A DNA stretch of 64,000 nucleotides from Lacrimispora sphenoides JCM 1415 (GCF_900105615.1 NZ_LT630003.1:186001-250000), one strand, 5' to 3'. Numbered from the stretch's first letter, positions 7,659 to 16,751 are shown. The notes: generated by a model from the sequence alone, not told the origin. Program-made: numbers and translations.

Positions 7659-8984
7659 ATGGAACATAAGTTAAAGATTACGATCGTGGGAGGCGGTTCC
7701 ACATGGACCCCCGGAATATTGAATGCATTTATCCGCCACATGAATACTCTCCCGGTCACAGAGCTGGTACTTTTTGATAGTAACGCAGAACGTCAGGCTC
7801 CTATTGGAGAATATGCGCAGTTGCTATTCCGCCTGCACGCTCCTGAAGTAAAAGTCACTTACACAACAAGCAAAGACGCAGCCTACGATTCTGTGGATTT
7901 TGTTATGGTTCAGATCCGTACAGGTGGATATCCTATGCGGGAAAAAGATGAAAAAATCCCCATGGAATACGGAGTGCTCGGTCAGGAAACCTGCGGGCCC
8001 GGAGGTTTTGCCTACGGGATCCGTTCCTTAAAAGACATGATTGAAATTGTAAAGGATGTGCGCAAACACAGTAAAAATGCCTGGATCCTGAATTATACAA
8101 ATCCTGCCGCTATTGTAGCCTACGGCCTGCAGCGGGAGTTTCCTGATGACAAAAGGATTCTCAATATCTGTGACCAGCCGATCAACCTGATTAATTCTTT
8201 CGCCAAGCTGCTCGATGTACCGGCCGAATCCCTGGAACCCACCTATTTCGGGCTCAATCATTTTGGATGGTTTACCCATCTTTACAACCAGAATGGCCAG
8301 GATTTGCTTCCCCTTCTAAAGGAGCGGATAAAGGATAAGGGATTTCTGCCTGCCGATGCCGCTGAGCGCGACCCTTCCTGGCTGGATACTTATGCACTGG
8401 TACAGGATATGGTACATGATTTTGATGAGTATGTGCCTTCCACTTACCTCCAATACTATATCTATCCCGAGTACAAGGCTTCCAAATTAAACCCGGATTA
8501 TACCAGAGCAAACGAAGTCATGGATGGCCGTGAAAAACAGGTGTTTTCCGAATGCCGCCGCGCAGTCAGTCAAAACAGTCTGGATGGAATCCATGTAGTA
8601 AAAAATGAAGCTCACGGTGATATGATCCTTTCCATAGCGGAAGCTATTTACTTAAATAAAAATGCGTACTATATTATTATGGTTAAAAATGAAGGAATCA
8701 TCGAGAACCTTCCGGATGATGCAGTCGTGGAAGTAACCTGCCTGCTGGGCAGCCGCGGACCTAAGCCATTCCACACCGGACCTGTCTCTGTTTTTTATAA
8801 AGCGTTGCTGGAAAACCAGTATGCCTACGAACGCCTGACCTGCGAAGCTTATTTTGAAGGCAGTTACACAAAAGCATTGCAGGCGCTGACGTTAAACCGT
8901 ACCGTTACAGACGCCAAGAAAGCGAGAAAGATCCTGGACCGCCTGATTGAAGAAAACAAAGGCTATTGGCCCAAACTGACCTGA
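7659..8984 (+). CDS. 6-phospho-alpha-glucosidase, GH4 family
   Basis: 441 residues, the normal GH4 length. It has the N-terminal NAD-binding GGGSTWTPGI, the GQETCGPGGFAYG block, and the metal-site Cys in NICDQPINL followed by the His of FGLNHFGWF. The Asp after Cys (ICD) and overall similarity to GlvA/MalA type enzymes point to alpha- rather than beta-glucosides. GH4 enzymes cleave 6-phospho-glycosides by an NAD- and Mn-dependent redox-elimination route. It lies between the EIICB and ChbG-like genes of one operon. Confidence 0.92.
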   Translation: MEHKLKITIVGGGSTWTPGILNAFIRHMNTLPVTELVLFDSNAERQAPIGEYAQLLFRLHAPEVKVTYTTSKDAAYDSVDFVMVQIRTGGYPMREKDEKIPMEYGVLGQETCGPGGFAYGIRSLKDMIEIVKDVRKHSKNAWILNYTNPAAIVAYGLQREFPDDKRILNICDQPINLINSFAKLLDVPAESLEPTYFGLNHFGWFTHLYNQNGQDLLPLLKERIKDKGFLPADAAERDPSWLDTYALVQDMVHDFDEYVPSTYLQYYIYPEYKASKLNPDYTRANEVMDGREKQVFSECRRAVSQNSLDGIHVVKNEAHGDMILSIAEAIYLNKNAYYIIMVKNEGIIENLPDDAVVEVTCLLGSRGPKPFHTGPVSVFYKALLENQYAYERLTCEAYFEGSYTKALQALTLNRTVTDAKKARKILDRLIEENKGYWPKLT

Positions 8985-9001
8985 CAGAAAGGATTGTATC
9001 T

Positions 9002-9730
9002 ATGTGCAAAATGATAATAAATGCAGATGACTTCGGTTATTGCCGGGCTGTCAATTATGGGATTATAGATGCTCATCTGCAAGGGGTACTTACATCCACT
9101 ACACTTTTAACCAATACTCCAGGCTTCCAGCACGCTGCTGACCTGTCAAAAGAATGCCCCTCACTGGGAGTTGGTCTGCATTTAAACATCGCCCTTGGGC
9201 AGCCTCTTACCAAAGGAAGCAGCCTGACCGGAGAGGACGGGTCTTTTATTAAACCACGAAATCTATCCTCCTCCCACAAGTATCTTCCGGAAGATATCCT
9301 GGCAGAACTAGAGGCTCAATACCAACGGTTTGTGGAGGTAATGGGTAAAAACCCGACTCATCTGGACTCCCACCTATTTACAACGGACAGCAATCCTGTT
9401 ATGGCTGCCGCCGCCAGGACACTCGCTGAAAAATACCGGCTGCCGCTGAGAAACCACGATATAACAGGTTTTCCCCACGTGGATTTTATACAATTCCGCA
9501 CGTACCACGGGGAACCGGGGCTGTCTTATGTATACGATCATATGGACGATATCTCTTCCAGGCCATATGTGGAGCTGATGAGCCACCCGGCCTATGTGGA
9601 CTCTTACCTGCTTCAATCCTCCACTTACAATTTACAGCGCCTTGCAGAACTGGATTTTCTGGTTAGCAATAAAACAAAAGACATGCTACAAAAATATTCG
9701 GTCCAATTGATCAATTACAGTCAGTTGTGA
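9002..9730 (+). CDS. ChbG/YdjC-family carbohydrate deacetylase
   Basis: 242 residues. The start INADDFG carries the Asp pair of the metal site, and LGVGLHLNIALGQPL and HLDSHL carry the His ligands of the YdjC fold. E. coli ChbG removes an acetyl group from chitobiose-6-phosphate before its GH4 partner ChbF can act. I place the start at ATG 9002, preceded by AGAAAGGA; the open frame extends to 8966 inside the GH4 gene. The presence of a deacetylase suggests that the PTS substrate of this operon may carry an N-acetyl group. That is inference. Confidence 0.88.
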   Translation: MCKMIINADDFGYCRAVNYGIIDAHLQGVLTSTTLLTNTPGFQHAADLSKECPSLGVGLHLNIALGQPLTKGSSLTGEDGSFIKPRNLSSSHKYLPEDILAELEAQYQRFVEVMGKNPTHLDSHLFTTDSNPVMAAAARTLAEKYRLPLRNHDITGFPHVDFIQFRTYHGEPGLSYVYDHMDDISSRPYVELMSHPAYVDSYLLQSSTYNLQRLAELDFLVSNKTKDMLQKYSVQLINYSQL

Positions 9731-9775
9731 TAGGAAAGGGTATTTTCAGATATTTGTTTAACGATAAGAATTAAA

Positions 9776-9815
9776 AATAAACTGTGCGGGCTATTTTTAG
9801 CCCGCACAGTTTATT
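9776..9815. terminator. Bidirectional terminator after chbG-like gene
   Basis: Eighteen-base perfect arms (AATAAACTGTGCGGGCTA and its complement) around a 4-nt T loop. A-rich sequence lies before and T-rich after the stem. Confidence 0.88.
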
Positions 9816-9848
9816 TGAAACTATGTGAAGGAAATATCAAAAACCTTA

Positions 9849-9877
9849 TTGTAAGTATCAGGTTAATTTTGTATAAT
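9849..9877 (+). promoter_or_regulatory. Promoter of the MerR-family gene
   Basis: TTGTAA (9849-9854), 17-nt spacer, TATAAT (9872-9877). GTATCAGGT (9855-9863) in the spacer is the exact reverse complement of ACCTGATAC (10798-10806) in the promoter of the next gene. Confidence 0.7.
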
Positions 9878-9919
9878 AAAGAGAGAAACTACCATGATTG
9901 ACTGCGGAGATTGATGAAT

Positions 9920-10774
9920 ATGATAAAATTGACAAATTTTGATGTTAAAAAAATGACGATCGGAGAAATGGCTAAAATCAATCACATATCAGAGCAGACC
10001 TTAAGACTTTACGACCGGGAAGGGCTGTTTTCCCCCGTAAACAGGGATGAGAACACCGGATACCGCTACTATGACATTCGCCAAAGCGCCCAGCTTGACA
10101 TGATCCGGTACATGAAAGCCTTAGGGATGCCCTTAAAGGAGATCCGGGTTCACATGAAAAAGTGGGATATGGGGCGGGTAAAACAGCTTCTCAGGGAGAA
10201 CCGGGATGCCATTGACCAGAAGATTGTGGAACTTAATCTTCAAAAGCGTGCCATAGAACGGACTCTTGACAGCTATGACCGCTATGAAGCGGCTCCTCCC
10301 GATGGAGCCATTGTTATGGAGTACATACCAAAACGCCGGATGTATATAAAAGAGACGAAAACTAATTTTTATGACTATGAAATCGATGAATACGAACGTC
10401 TATTACGCAGCTTAAAGGAGGATATGGGAGCCCGTAAGATATCTCCGTTTTACTTTGCCAATGCAGGGACCATATTAAAGCGGGAGAATTTTATGAAGCG
10501 AAACCTGTATTCCACCCAGGTGTTCGTGTTCGTGGACCAGGAATACGTTGAGGAAGAACTGATTACCGTCATACCGGCCAATTCCTATCTTTGCATATAC
10601 TGCGACCGATTTTCCAAAGAAAAAGAATACATTGACCGTCTGCTGGCGACCATAGAAGAGAATCACTATACGGTTATCGGAGATTACATCTGCGAAGTCA
10701 TTGTTGAGATGCCTCTTGACTATAAGGAAAGGGGCATGTTCCTGCGTCTGCAGGTACCGGTCCGTATGTCCTGA
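9920..10774 (+). CDS. MerR-family transcriptional regulator (BmrR-like)
   Basis: 284 residues. The N-terminal MerR winged helix reads MTIGEMAKINHISEQTLRLYDREGL and NTGYRYYDIRQ; a coiled dimerisation helix follows (LNLQKRAIERTLDSYDR), then a GyrI-like effector domain of about 160 residues. GGAGA lies 9 nt before ATG 9920; ATG 9914 and TTG 9911 are in frame but too close to it. The next gene has the 19-bp spacer promoter that MerR activators act on, so this protein probably activates it. The ligand is unknown. Confidence 0.88.
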   Translation: MIKLTNFDVKKMTIGEMAKINHISEQTLRLYDREGLFSPVNRDENTGYRYYDIRQSAQLDMIRYMKALGMPLKEIRVHMKKWDMGRVKQLLRENRDAIDQKIVELNLQKRAIERTLDSYDRYEAAPPDGAIVMEYIPKRRMYIKETKTNFYDYEIDEYERLLRSLKEDMGARKISPFYFANAGTILKRENFMKRNLYSTQVFVFVDQEYVEEELITVIPANSYLCIYCDRFSKEKEYIDRLLATIEENHYTVIGDYICEVIVEMPLDYKERGMFLRLQVPVRMS

Positions 10775-10794
10775 TATTTGGTGATTTTGCTCCA

Positions 10795-10825
10795 TTGACC
10801 TGATACCATCTATAACCTTTATAAT
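10795..10825 (+). promoter_or_regulatory. MerR-type promoter with 19-bp spacer
   Basis: TTGACC (10795-10800) and TATAAT (10820-10825) are near-consensus hexamers separated by 19 bp, two longer than optimal. That is the diagnostic geometry of MerR-activated promoters, and a MerR-family gene ends just upstream. Confidence 0.75.
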
Positions 10826-10881
10826 AAATGCATCAGGAGCTTGGCTCCATAACAGGTTCTTATATAGAAAGGATGACGACG

Positions 10882-11922
10882 ATGATGAATAATGAAAAAA
10901 TCCGTGTGGTACAGTATGGCTGCGGAAAAATGGCAAAGTATATTCTAAGATATTTATATGAAAAGGGCGCGGAAATTGTAGGCGCCATTGATGTGAACCC
11001 TGATGTGGTAGGCATGGATGTAGGTGAATTTGCCGGCCTTGGATTTAAAATCGGTGTTCCCATCCGAAGCGACGCAGATGCGGTTCTTGACGAGTGCGAT
11101 GCAGACATCGCCGTCGTGACCCTGTTCAGCTTTATGGATGATGTATACCCTCATTTCGAGAAATGTGTTTCCAGAGGAATCAATGTGGTGACGACCTGTG
11201 AGGAAGCCATTTATCCATGGACCACTGCTTCCGCCATTACCAATCGTCTGGACCGGCTGGCGAAAGAAAACGGATGCACCATCGTTGGAGCAGGAATGCA
11301 GGATATTTACTGGATCAATATGATTGGCTGTGTGGCAGGCGGTGTACATCGGATCGACCGTATAGAGGGAGCAGTCAGCTATAACGTGGAAGACTACGGA
11401 CTGGCCCTTGCCGAGGCTCACGGAGCAGGCCTTACCCCTGAGGAATTCGAAGAAAAAATTGCTCATCCAACCACGTTGGAGCCTTCCTACGTATGGAATT
11501 CCAACGAGGCGCTGTGCAATAAGATGGGCTGGACCATCAAATCCCAGACACAGAAATGCGTTCCTTACTTTTATGATAAAGACTTATATTCCGAAACTCT
11601 GGGAGCTACGATCCCCAAGGGAAACTGCATCGGTATGAGCGCGGTTGTAACTACGGAAACCTTCCAGGGACCGGTCATTGAAACCCAGTGCATCGGCAAG
11701 GTTTATGGTCCGGATGATGGTGACATGTGTGACTGGAAAATTATTGGAGAGCCGGACACTACCTTCTTTGTAAAGAAGCCGGCTACGGTAGAGCATACCT
11801 GTGCAAACATTGTAAACCGCATTCCAACCATACTGAATGCTCCGGCAGGGTTTGTAACGGTTGAAAAGCTTGACGATGTTCAGTACTTGTCCTATCCAAT
11901 GCATTTATATCTGGAAAGCTAA
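10882..11922 (+). CDS. 2,4-diaminopentanoate dehydrogenase-like oxidoreductase (DapB fold)
   Basis: 346 residues. An N-terminal Rossmann domain ([29 protein letters not shown]) of the dihydrodipicolinate-reductase type is followed by the C-terminal domain found in 2,4-diaminopentanoate dehydrogenases (Ord) of amino-acid fermenting clostridia. AAAGGA sits 9 nt before ATG 10882; ATG 10873 is also in frame. No other ornithine-degradation genes (orr, oraS, oraE) are near, so the true substrate is uncertain. It is the single structural gene behind a MerR-type promoter. Confidence 0.75.
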   Translation: MMNNEKIRVVQYGCGKMAKYILRYLYEKGAEIVGAIDVNPDVVGMDVGEFAGLGFKIGVPIRSDADAVLDECDADIAVVTLFSFMDDVYPHFEKCVSRGINVVTTCEEAIYPWTTASAITNRLDRLAKENGCTIVGAGMQDIYWINMIGCVAGGVHRIDRIEGAVSYNVEDYGLALAEAHGAGLTPEEFEEKIAHPTTLEPSYVWNSNEALCNKMGWTIKSQTQKCVPYFYDKDLYSETLGATIPKGNCIGMSAVVTTETFQGPVIETQCIGKVYGPDDGDMCDWKIIGEPDTTFFVKKPATVEHTCANIVNRIPTILNAPAGFVTVEKLDDVQYLSYPMHLYLES

Positions 11923-11986
11923 GAATTAAGGATAAATAAGAATTAAGGATAAATAAGAATTAAGGATAAATAAGAATTAGATAAAT
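11921..11986 (+). repeat. 17-bp tandem repeat after the dehydrogenase gene
   Basis: AAGAATTAAGGATAAAT is present three times exactly (11921, 11938, 11955), then once with two bases missing (11972-11986). The first copy overlaps the stop codon. A further AAGAAT starts the terminator stem. Confidence 0.9.
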
Positions 11987-12024
11987 AAGAATCCGCAGAG
12001 AAATCAGACTCTGCGGATTCTTTG
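11987..12024 (+). terminator. Terminator-like hairpin
   Basis: AAGAATCCGCAGAG (11987-12000) and CTCTGCGGATTCTT (12009-12022) form a perfect 14-bp stem. The T-run after it is short (TTTG). Confidence 0.75.
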
Positions 12025-12205
12025 CGTCCTTTAACATAGGCGGCTTCACAGAACGGGTATGGCAGTCTGACAGGAAAAAGTTATCCCTTTTCCCGCCCGC
12101 TGGAAAATGGTATTATGGGAATAAGGCAGCTGTTATCGGCAAGCAGCCGGAGACTTGTTTTGTTTTTTCCTGAATAAGAAAGGAAAAATTACAGGAGGTA
12201 AGAAC

Positions 12206-12403
12206 ATGGAGCGATTTGAGTACAAGACATTATTCACCGATGCAAAGGGAATGCTTGGTGGAAAAGTAGACCAGGGTGCATTTCAAAAAGAGTTAAATGA
12301 GTTAGGCCAGCAAGGTTGGGAGCTGGTAAATACAGTTCCTGCCGCACAAAGCTATGGGAGCACAAGGTGGATCATCTCGATATTTAAACGAAAGGCCGAG
12401 TAA
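12206..12403 (+). CDS. DUF4177 small protein
   Basis: 65 residues; MERFEYKTLFTDAKG at the start and LNELGQQGWELVNTVPA in the middle are typical of DUF4177, a small family of unknown role. ACAGGAGGTAAGAAC before ATG 12206 fixes the start; the open frame to 12155 is not needed. It ends in a basic segment (ISIFKRKAE). It appears to be monocistronic. No function can be assigned. Confidence 0.82.
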   Translation: MERFEYKTLFTDAKGMLGGKVDQGAFQKELNELGQQGWELVNTVPAAQSYGSTRWIISIFKRKAE

Positions 12404-12596
12404 GTCTGTAACGTGACGAATGATGAGCGATATATAATAGATAGTTGTAGAAATATAAGTAATTATGCATGAATAGAGTTGAAAAACCCGAATAATCAAC
12501 AGAATACAACAATGAACCCTAATGGACAATCGAAAAAACATGATAAAAATGATATGGATCAGCAAACACGAATTTTCTTTATTTCCTTATAATGCT

Positions 12597-12624
12597 TTGA
12601 CAATACCGGAAGTGATGCTATAAT
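12597..12624 (+). promoter_or_regulatory. Promoter of the DMT transporter
   Basis: TTGACA (12597-12602), 16-nt spacer, TATAAT (12619-12624): consensus hexamers. Confidence 0.8.
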
Positions 12625-12666
12625 CAGGAGGCATATATTGAGACAGGATAACAAAGGAGAAGAAAA

Positions 12667-13551
12667 ATGAAAGTTCTTGAAAAGCATCCCATGGTCATGA
12701 TCGCAATCGGTGTCATAGGAATTTCCCTTTCTGCGATTTTTGTCAAATATTCCGATGCACCTTCCGTGGTGACGGCTGCTTACCGGCTCTTGTGGACGGT
12801 GGGGCTTATGACACCTGTGGTATTTGGGAAAGCCCAGGTCCGGGTGGAGTTGAAACAGACGAATGGGAAGACCATTGCATTATGCGCAGTGAGTGGAATA
12901 TTTCTGGCTCTTCATTTTACGTCATGGTTTGAATCGTTAAAGCAGACTTCTGTGGCAAGCTCGACGGCGATCGTCTGTACGGAGGTCATCTGGGTGGCTT
13001 TGGGATTTGTCGTGTTCTTAAAAGGAAGGATAGGAAAAACTGCCCTTATAAGCATTGCCGTTACCGTATTCGGCAGTCTGCTTATTGCCCTATCTGATTA
13101 TTCGGCAGGAGGGGATCATTTGTCCGGAGACGGGCTTGCCCTGGCAGCGGCAATTTTTTCTGCCGTCTATACCCTGATCGGCCGGGAAGTGAGAAAAGGA
13201 ATGTCGACAATATCTTACACCTATATTGTCTATTTCTTCTGTGCATTGGTGCTTTGCATATCTACGGTAGCGGCCGGAATTCCTTTCCATGGTTATGGGA
13301 TGAGCTCTGTGGTGGTAGGTCTTCTTCTGGCGGTATTCTCTACCCTTCTTGGACACAGTATTTTCAGCTGGTGCTTAAAATTTCTGTCTCCCTCTTTTGT
13401 ATCGGCTTCCAAGCTCTGTGAGCCGGTGGTTGCGGCCATATTTGCGGTGTTCCTTTTTGCTGAACTTCCTGCTCTTTTACAGATAGCCGGAGGACTGATC
13501 ACCATAGGCGGTGTACTGCTGTACTCCAGGGTTGAGAAAATTGGGGAATGA
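12667..13551 (+). CDS. EamA-family (DMT superfamily) transporter
   Basis: 294 residues with ten predicted membrane helices in two EamA repeats, beginning MIAIGVIGISLSAIFVKYSDAP and, in the second half, LSGDGLALAAAIFSAVYTLIG. The end of helix ten, AGGLITIGGVLLYSR, is typical. Such proteins export amino acids or other metabolites; the substrate cannot be told from sequence. It stands alone behind its own consensus promoter with AAAGGAGAAG before the ATG. Confidence 0.88.
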   Translation: MKVLEKHPMVMIAIGVIGISLSAIFVKYSDAPSVVTAAYRLLWTVGLMTPVVFGKAQVRVELKQTNGKTIALCAVSGIFLALHFTSWFESLKQTSVASSTAIVCTEVIWVALGFVVFLKGRIGKTALISIAVTVFGSLLIALSDYSAGGDHLSGDGLALAAAIFSAVYTLIGREVRKGMSTISYTYIVYFFCALVLCISTVAAGIPFHGYGMSSVVVGLLLAVFSTLLGHSIFSWCLKFLSPSFVSASKLCEPVVAAIFAVFLFAELPALLQIAGGLITIGGVLLYSRVEKIGE

Positions 13552-13635
13552 TTTTTCTTGTGATTCCATTAAAATAGTGATAACCTAGAAATTGTGGAAT
13601 TAATTTCCAAATATTTAGTAAAGGATTCATGGTAA

Positions 13636-15045
13636 ATGAGCAGAAAAGGAAGTCATGCAGGTACGATGAGAAGGGGTGTCCTTCTGGCAGTCATATTAAT
13701 GCTGGCAGGGACGACAACTGCACTGGCAGATGACACTTCTAAATTTGTCCCGGGAACCAAAATAAACGGAGTTCTTGTGGGAGGAATGACAGTCGAAGAA
13801 GCGAAGATACAAATAGAAGGCTTTTATGGCAGGGAATATCGCCTTTCCATCAAGGAGAAGGGAGAGGTGACAGAGGTCATAAACGGTCCTGATATCGGCT
13901 ATCAGGTAGTTTTTACGGAAGGGCTTAAGACGGTTTTAGAAGAGCAGAACGCTTCGGGGCGGGTGACAGGCCCTGCAGCTGATAATACCTATAGCCAAAA
14001 GGGAGCAGTCAGTTATGATGAAGGGAAGTTAAAGGAAAAGTTGAATTCTCTTTCATGTATAAGCGGCGAGGGTATTACGGCTACAACGAATGCCCGGATT
14101 TCTGACTGGCAGCAGGGAGTCCCTTTTGCCATCCTGCCGGAAGTACAGGGGAACAGCGTAAGCCTGGAAAAATTAGAAGCAACCGTCAAGGCTGCATTAA
14201 ATGAAGTACTTCCCCAAATAAACATTGAGGAATCAGGCTGTTATGACACCGTAACCGTCACCTCAGAGGATACCGGATTGATCGCCCAGCGGGATGCTCT
14301 CAACCGTGTCAGGGAAATGGAAATCACCTATATCTTAGGAGACCAGTCGGAGGTTTTAAAAGGAGAGGAAATCTGTTCCTGGATATCGGGGATGACGGGA
14401 GAAGTGATCAACGTAAGAGGAGACAAGACTTCGGCTTACATAAAGGCTCTGGCGGACAAGTATGATACTGTAGGCAAGGAACGGGCATTTCGTGTTACAG
14501 ATGGTAAGGCCCGTCTTCTACCAGGTTCCTATGGCCAGAAGATAGATCAGGCAGGAGAAACCGCGGCACTGGCTGCTATCATACAATCCGGGCAAAGCCA
14601 GAAAAGAGAACCGAAGTATGTTCAGACAGTGGCTAACCGGAGCAATGCCTGGGGCGGGGCTTATGTGGAGGTAGATATGGCGGCCCAGCATGTTTACATG
14701 TATAAAGATGGTGTTCTGGTATGGGATTCTCCGTGTGTCACAGGAAATGTTTCTAAAAAGTACACGACTCCGGAGGGCATTTTCACCCTTTACAATAAGG
14801 AGACAGATCGAATCCTGCGGGGAAAGAGACAAGCGGATGGTACCTACGAATATGAAAGCCATGTGAATTACTGGATGCCGTTTAACGGGGGGATCGGTCT
14901 TCATGACGCAAACTGGAGAAGCAGGTTCGGCGGAGATATCTATCAGACAAAGGGAAGCCATGGATGTATCAACCTTCCGCCGGATAAGGCAAAGGCTTTA
15001 TATGGCCTTGTATATTCAGGAATTCCCGTAATCTGTCACTATTAA
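13636..15045 (+). CDS. L,D-transpeptidase with peptidoglycan-binding domains (YkuD)
   Basis: 469 residues. A signal peptide (MRRGVLLAVILMLAGTTTALA) is followed by PG_binding_4-type modules with the NGVLVGGMTVEEAK signature, and a C-terminal YkuD domain. The active-site motif is GSHGCINLPPD with Cys 444. It would make 3-3 cross-links in peptidoglycan outside the membrane. The YkuD domain closely matches a second copy at 24870, which has a membrane anchor instead of a cleavable signal. The ATG lacks a strong ribosome binding site; an internal Met at MRRGV is possible. Confidence 0.9.
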   Translation: MSRKGSHAGTMRRGVLLAVILMLAGTTTALADDTSKFVPGTKINGVLVGGMTVEEAKIQIEGFYGREYRLSIKEKGEVTEVINGPDIGYQVVFTEGLKTVLEEQNASGRVTGPAADNTYSQKGAVSYDEGKLKEKLNSLSCISGEGITATTNARISDWQQGVPFAILPEVQGNSVSLEKLEATVKAALNEVLPQINIEESGCYDTVTVTSEDTGLIAQRDALNRVREMEITYILGDQSEVLKGEEICSWISGMTGEVINVRGDKTSAYIKALADKYDTVGKERAFRVTDGKARLLPGSYGQKIDQAGETAALAAIIQSGQSQKREPKYVQTVANRSNAWGGAYVEVDMAAQHVYMYKDGVLVWDSPCVTGNVSKKYTTPEGIFTLYNKETDRILRGKRQADGTYEYESHVNYWMPFNGGIGLHDANWRSRFGGDIYQTKGSHGCINLPPDKAKALYGLVYSGIPVICHY

Positions 15046-15080
15046 GTCATGTGCATGAAAAAGAGAGAAACGATGCGAAA

Positions 15081-15115
15081 GCCGGTTCGGGTATTATATC
15101 CGAACCGGTTTTTTA
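15081..15115 (+). terminator. Terminator of the first L,D-transpeptidase gene
   Basis: CCGGTTCGG and CCGAACCGG stem with a 9-nt loop, then TTTTTTAAT. Confidence 0.85.
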
Positions 15116-15117
15116 AT

Positions 15118-15152
15118 AGGACTTCTGAAGGATTCTCCGGAGTCCTTTTTTT
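15118..15152 (+). terminator. Second weaker terminator
   Basis: AGGACT and AGTCCT bracket a 17-nt loop, followed by eight T residues. The stem is short, but position directly after another terminator supports it. Confidence 0.5.
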
Positions 15153-15339
15153 ATCTCCAAAAATACAGGAAACATTATCGGAACCTCTGCTTTTCGTGAG
15201 AGAATCTGAATGGCCTTAGCTCAGAATCTCCACCATTTAATGCAGGCATTATCTCTGATAGAAATCATAATTATAATGGAGTGAAAAATATTACTGTAGG
15301 AGTAATAAATGTTGAAATACGGGATCGTATCCGTATGCA

Positions 15340-15378
15340 TGTGAAACTATTTACACGTCAAATAAAATAAAGTATCAT
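15340..15378 (+). promoter_or_regulatory. Promoter and candidate operator of the second GH4-PTS operon
   Basis: TTTACA (15350-15355), 17-nt spacer, TATCAT (15373-15378). The -35 is part of the interrupted palindrome TGTGAAACTATTTACACG (15340-15357), similar to the palindrome at 5886. The remaining 15153-15425 gap also holds a TATTACT/AGTAATA inverted repeat near 15290 and no gene. Confidence 0.55.
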
Positions 15379-15425
15379 AAGGCCATCAGATAAGGATAAG
15401 TAGAAAGAGAAAAAGGAGAAAAACA

Positions 15426-16751
15426 ATGAGAACATATAACGTATGCATCGTTGGAGGGGGAAGTACTTTTACATTAGGTTTCTTAAAGTCCTTTGTCAGA
15501 CTTAAAGAGGAGTTCCCCTTAAAGAAGCTGGTGCTGTTCGATATCGACAATGACCGCCAGGAACCGATTGGGAAGTATGGTGAGATTCTATTTAAGGAAA
15601 GATTTCCGGAGCTGGATTTTTCTTACACAACCGATGTTAAGGAAGCTTATGAGGGAATGGATTTCATATTTATGCAGATGCGCTCCGGAGGGCTTCCGAT
15701 GCGTGCAAAGGATGAGCACATTCCGCTGAGCATGGGAATCATCGGACAGGAAACCTGCGGGGCAGGAGGGATGGCTTATGGTCTCAGGTCCTGTGTGGAT
15801 ATGATCAAAGCCGTACACGATATCCGCACCTATGCACCGGATGCATGGATATTAAACTACTCCAATCCCGCTGCAATCGTTGCGGAAGCGCTCCGCAGGG
15901 AATTTCCGGATGACAAGAGAATCTTAAACATCTGCGACCAGCCGGAGAATGTGGTACGTTCCTGCAGCAGACTATTAAAATGCAGTTGGGAAGATTTAGA
16001 CCCGGTTTACTTTGGACTGAACCATTATGGCTGGTTCACCCATATGTATGACGTTCATACAGGAGAAGACTTACTTCCAAGGATCAGGGAAATGGTTGCC
16101 CAGAACGGTTTCCTTCCCCAGGATGCGGAACAGAGAGATAAGTCCTGGCTGGATACCTATGGAATGGTAAAGACAATCATGGAAGATTTCCCGGAGTTTC
16201 TCCCCAACACCTACGACCAGTATTACTTATATCCGGAATATAAGGTCAGCCATCTGGACGCTGATTTTACACGTGCGGATGAGGTTATGGCGGGGAGAGA
16301 AAAACGGGTCTTTCGCGAATGTGCCCAGGTGATCAAAGAAGGAAAGCTGGGAGATAAGTTTGATGAGATTTCTGATGCCCATGCAGAAATGATGATTAAG
16401 GTTGCGGAATCCATTGCTTTTAATAAAAATGACAGACATATCCTGATTGTTGAGAACAACGGTGCGATCGCCAATATGCAGGACGATGCCATGGTAGAGG
16501 TAGTATGTGAACTTGGAGCAAATGGCCCACGCCCCATGAGAGTAGGAAATATTCCTCAGTTCTATCTGGGACTTTTGGTTAACCAGGTATCCTGTGAAAA
16601 GCTGATTGTAGATGCTTATTTTGAGAATTCTTATCAGAAGGCTCTGGAGGCATTTACCCTTAACAGGCTGATAGGCGATGCAAAGAAAGCAAGAACGGTA
16701 CTGGATGCTTTGATTGAAGCAAATAAAGGCATGTGGCCGGAGTTAAAATAA
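15426..16751 (+). CDS. 6-phospho-alpha-glucosidase, GH4 family (second copy)
   Basis: 441 residues, the same length as the GH4 enzyme at 7659 and clearly its paralog. Motifs are GGGSTFTLGF for NAD, GQETCGAGGMAYG, NICDQPENV with the metal-site Cys, and FGLNHYGWF. The C-terminal NNGAIANMQDDAMVEV is typical of the GlvA/MalA group, so alpha-linked 6-phospho-disaccharides are the expected substrates. AAAAGGAGAAAAAC precedes the ATG. Here the gene order is GH4 then PTS, the reverse of the first cluster. Confidence 0.92.
   Translation: MRTYNVCIVGGGSTFTLGFLKSFVRLKEEFPLKKLVLFDIDNDRQEPIGKYGEILFKERFPELDFSYTTDVKEAYEGMDFIFMQMRSGGLPMRAKDEHIPLSMGIIGQETCGAGGMAYGLRSCVDMIKAVHDIRTYAPDAWILNYSNPAAIVAEALRREFPDDKRILNICDQPENVVRSCSRLLKCSWEDLDPVYFGLNHYGWFTHMYDVHTGEDLLPRIREMVAQNGFLPQDAEQRDKSWLDTYGMVKTIMEDFPEFLPNTYDQYYLYPEYKVSHLDADFTRADEVMAGREKRVFRECAQVIKEGKLGDKFDEISDAHAEMMIKVAESIAFNKNDRHILIVENNGAIANMQDDAMVEVVCELGANGPRPMRVGNIPQFYLGLLVNQVSCEKLIVDAYFENSYQKALEAFTLNRLIGDAKKARTVLDALIEANKGMWPELK

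Noticed and set aside
11921..11986. Possible CRISPR-like repeat array
   Set aside because: The 17-bp units are head-to-tail without spacers and no cas genes are present.
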